From NCBI GenBank assembly GCA_015492915.1, contig WGED01000052.1:1-16325 (forward strand): DNA of 16,325 nucleotides, written 5' to 3'. Made by a program: the position numbers and the translations under genes. The DNA comes from Cyclobacteriaceae bacterium. GTDB lineage: Bacteria > Bacteroidota > Bacteroidia > Cytophagales > Cyclobacteriaceae. The notes beneath the pieces were generated by a model. That model searched no databases, was not told where the DNA came from, and saw nothing but the letters and a program-made list of their open reading frames with translations. Positions 14,537 to 16,325 of this stretch are shown here, piece by piece (the first letter of the stretch is position 1; each line of letters begins with the position of its first letter).

Positions 14537-16237
14537 GTGAAGTTGAAGAAAATTATTCCATGGCTCGGGTGGCTGGCTGAATACCAAAGTTCGTATTTAA
14601 AGGGTGATCTGTGGGCGGGACTTACTGTAGGCGTCATGCTCATACCGCAGAGTATGGCTTACGCCCTGATAGCGGGATTGCCGCCGATCTTTGGCTTGTA
14701 TGCAGCTTTTTTGCCACAGGTAGTCTATTCTTTCGCCGGAAGTTCCAGACATCTGTCGGTGGCTCCTTCAGCAATGATCTCCCTGTTGATTGTGGCAGGC
14801 ATAAGCAACCTGGCTACACCCGGAACCGATGATTATGTGCATCTTGCCGTCTTACTCGCTTTATTGACAGGCGTACTGCAATTGTTGTTTGGCATTGTGA
14901 AATTCGGGTTTATAGTCAATTTTCTCTCACGACCGGTAATCAGTGGCTATACATCAGCGGCAGCCATCATCATTGGCCTGAGCCAGCTTAAACATCTGTT
15001 TAATATAGAAATCCCTTACAGCAATCTTATTCCCGATATTGTCCGGAATATTATTCACGAAAAAGACAGTATTCAATGGATTTCCGTATTGATTGGAGCT
15101 ATGGGAATTATGGTATTATTGGCTCTGAAAAAGGTCAAACGGTCGCTACCCGGTCCGCTGGTAGTAGTGGTGATAGGTATTATTGTCACTTCACTGTTTC
15201 ATCTGCCGGAGCGTGGCATTGAGATTGTCGGCGCAATACCCTCAGGCCTGCCTACGGTCGGTTTGCCAAGGGTAGGAATCAATGATATCAGCGGGCTTCT
15301 GCCGCTGGCACTTCTTATTTCGTTGGTAGGGTTTATGGAATCGGTTTCAATTGCCAAGACTATTCAGGCTAAGAAACAGAATTACGATATCGTCGCAAAC
15401 AGAGAACTGGCAGGGCTGGGTCTCGCCAACATCACAGCGTCATTATTCGGTACTTTTCCCGTTTCCGGAGGCCTTGGCCGAACGGCCGTCAATGTAGATG
15501 CCGGGGCAAATACCAATCTTTCCTCATGGGTCAGTGCGGTAGCGGTAGGAATTACCTTACTGTTTTTAACCCCGCTGTTTTATTATCTGCCAAAGGCTAT
15601 CCTGGCGTCGATCGTCATTGTTGCCGCTTTCGGGCTCATCGATTACAAAATACCTGTCTGGCTTTACAGGATCAGTAAAAAGGATTTTCTCATGCTTGTG
15701 GTGACTTTTATCGTCACATTACTGTTCGGAGTCGTTGCAGGCATCCTCACAGGAGTGGTATTGTCGCTGATATTTCTGATATACCGCAGCGCCACCCCTC
15801 ATATCGCTCAGCTCGGTAGGTTGCCCGGCACGGATCATTACAGAAATGTTTCCAGGTTCCCCGAAGCCGTTGAGCGCGATGATTTGCTGATTTTTCGTTT
15901 CGACTCGGAACTGTATTTTGCGAATGCCGGCTACTTCAAGGACCGGTTGATGAAGATGATCGCCGCTAAAGGCCATGACCTGAAAGCTATTATCCTCAAT
16001 GCCCAAAGCATCCATGCGCTCGACAGCAGCGCGATTGAAACACTCGCTGAGATTGTTGAAGACTGCCAAAGCCGGGGAGTTTCATTCTACATTACAGGCG
16101 CCATCGGGCCTGTGAGAGATAAACTGAGAAAGTCGGGGTTATATGAAAAAATCGGAAAGGATTATTTTACCATGAGTATCGACGAGGCGATCGGTCATTT
16201 TGACAATTGTGAAAAGCGGGCCGGAATCAGGTCGTGA
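14537..16237 (+). CDS. SulP-family anion transporter with STAS domain
   Basis: A 566-residue inner-membrane transporter of the SLC26/SulP family, which carries sulfate, bicarbonate or other anions, often by Na+ or H+ symport. The N-terminal hallmark is GDLWAGLTVGVMLIPQSMAY, then AGLPPIFGLYAAF. The later VANRELAGLGLANI and SGGLGRTAVN are the family's mid-protein signature. About 12-14 membrane segments lie between residues 20 and 415. A cytoplasmic STAS domain covers about 448-555, with ALDSSAIETL around Asp496. The start is GTG at 14537; an in-frame stop at 14513 rules out a longer protein. The 117 bases separating it from lspA hold no clear promoter or terminator. No carbonic anhydrase or sulfate-assimilation gene is adjacent to fix the substrate, so sulfate versus bicarbonate cannot be decided. 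Confidence 0.93.
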   Translation: MKLKKIIPWLGWLAEYQSSYLKGDLWAGLTVGVMLIPQSMAYALIAGLPPIFGLYAAFLPQVVYSFAGSSRHLSVAPSAMISLLIVAGISNLATPGTDDYVHLAVLLALLTGVLQLLFGIVKFGFIVNFLSRPVISGYTSAAAIIIGLSQLKHLFNIEIPYSNLIPDIVRNIIHEKDSIQWISVLIGAMGIMVLLALKKVKRSLPGPLVVVVIGIIVTSLFHLPERGIEIVGAIPSGLPTVGLPRVGINDISGLLPLALLISLVGFMESVSIAKTIQAKKQNYDIVANRELAGLGLANITASLFGTFPVSGGLGRTAVNVDAGANTNLSSWVSAVAVGITLLFLTPLFYYLPKAILASIVIVAAFGLIDYKIPVWLYRISKKDFLMLVVTFIVTLLFGVVAGILTGVVLSLIFLIYRSATPHIAQLGRLPGTDHYRNVSRFPEAVERDDLLIFRFDSELYFANAGYFKDRLMKMIAAKGHDLKAIILNAQSIHALDSSAIETLAEIVEDCQSRGVSFYITGAIGPVRDKLRKSGLYEKIGKDYFTMSIDEAIGHFDNCEKRAGIRS

Positions 16238-16242
16238 GAGAA

Positions 16243-16310
16243 GATTATAAGGTTTTTGCCAAAACTTTTGGCGATAAATGTTATAATCAGGAATTTTATA
16301 AAACTTTTTT
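16243..16310 (+). terminator. Nested palindrome and T-run after the SulP gene
   Basis: The outer repeat GATTATAA (16243-16250) pairs with TTATAATC (16281-16288). Inside it, GCCAAAA (16258-16264) and TTTTGGC (16266-16272) are perfect copies around a single C. A TTTTTT run follows at 16305-16310. The placement, 5 bases after the stop codon, suggests a transcription end, although the T-run is some 17 bases beyond the outer arm and the stems are A/T-rich. It could instead be a short repeat element. Confidence 0.5.
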
Positions 16311-16325
16311 CTGATTATTGTATTC

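Noticed and set aside
1..16325. Search by eye for tRNA genes, CRISPR arrays, insertion sequences, prophage or toxin-antitoxin genes
   Set aside because: No direct-repeat array, transposase or integrase signature, or tRNA T-loop pattern was found; gene content is core metabolism throughout.

Overview
The window looks like a chromosomal housekeeping segment from a member of the Bacteroidota, probably a Cytophagia-type marine or soil lineage. Several independent cues agree. Three start-proximal sites match the Bacteroidota -7 box TAnnTTTG. Shine-Dalgarno sequences are weak or absent. A DUF4834-type small membrane protein is present. CarB stops before the usual allosteric domain, and AccD has lost its zinc ribbon. 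IleS is the long type-2 form, and LspA is the long form. The order is an inference from style, and I cannot name a genus.

Layout on the + strand: the 3' end of carB (1-584); a DUF4834-like protein (591-839); accD (925-1764) with its own promoter; nqrF (1927-3228), standing alone with its own promoter and a strong terminator; then a tight pair consisting of a ureohydrolase-fold protein (3305-4465) and a secreted M14 zinc carboxypeptidase-like protein (4474-7029). A short exported protein (7108-7497) is the only minus-strand gene, and a hairpin at 7046-7072 can end transcription from both sides. A 450-base gap follows (7498-7949). It holds a REP-like palindrome inside a larger set of nested inverted repeats. 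Then come an MMPL/RND-type transporter (7977-10403), ileS (10430-13735) and lspA (13778-14419), closely spaced and plausibly one transcript. A SulP anion transporter with a STAS domain (14537-16237) is followed by a nested palindrome at the right edge.

Most genes serve core metabolism: carbamoyl phosphate synthesis, the first step of fatty acid synthesis, Na+-pumping NADH oxidation, isoleucine charging and lipoprotein maturation. There is no phage, transposase, CRISPR or obvious defence system. The points most worth a second look are: (1) the ureohydrolase-like protein keeps all four Mn-A ligands but has lost both ligands unique to Mn-B; (2) IleS carries the swapped signature GIHH in place of HIGH, the change linked to mupirocin hyper-resistance in type-2 IleRS; (3) the structured intergenic element at 7780-7860; and (4) the absence of a TraR/DksA gene between ileS and lspA. 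Everything here is from reading alone; no search or folding was run.
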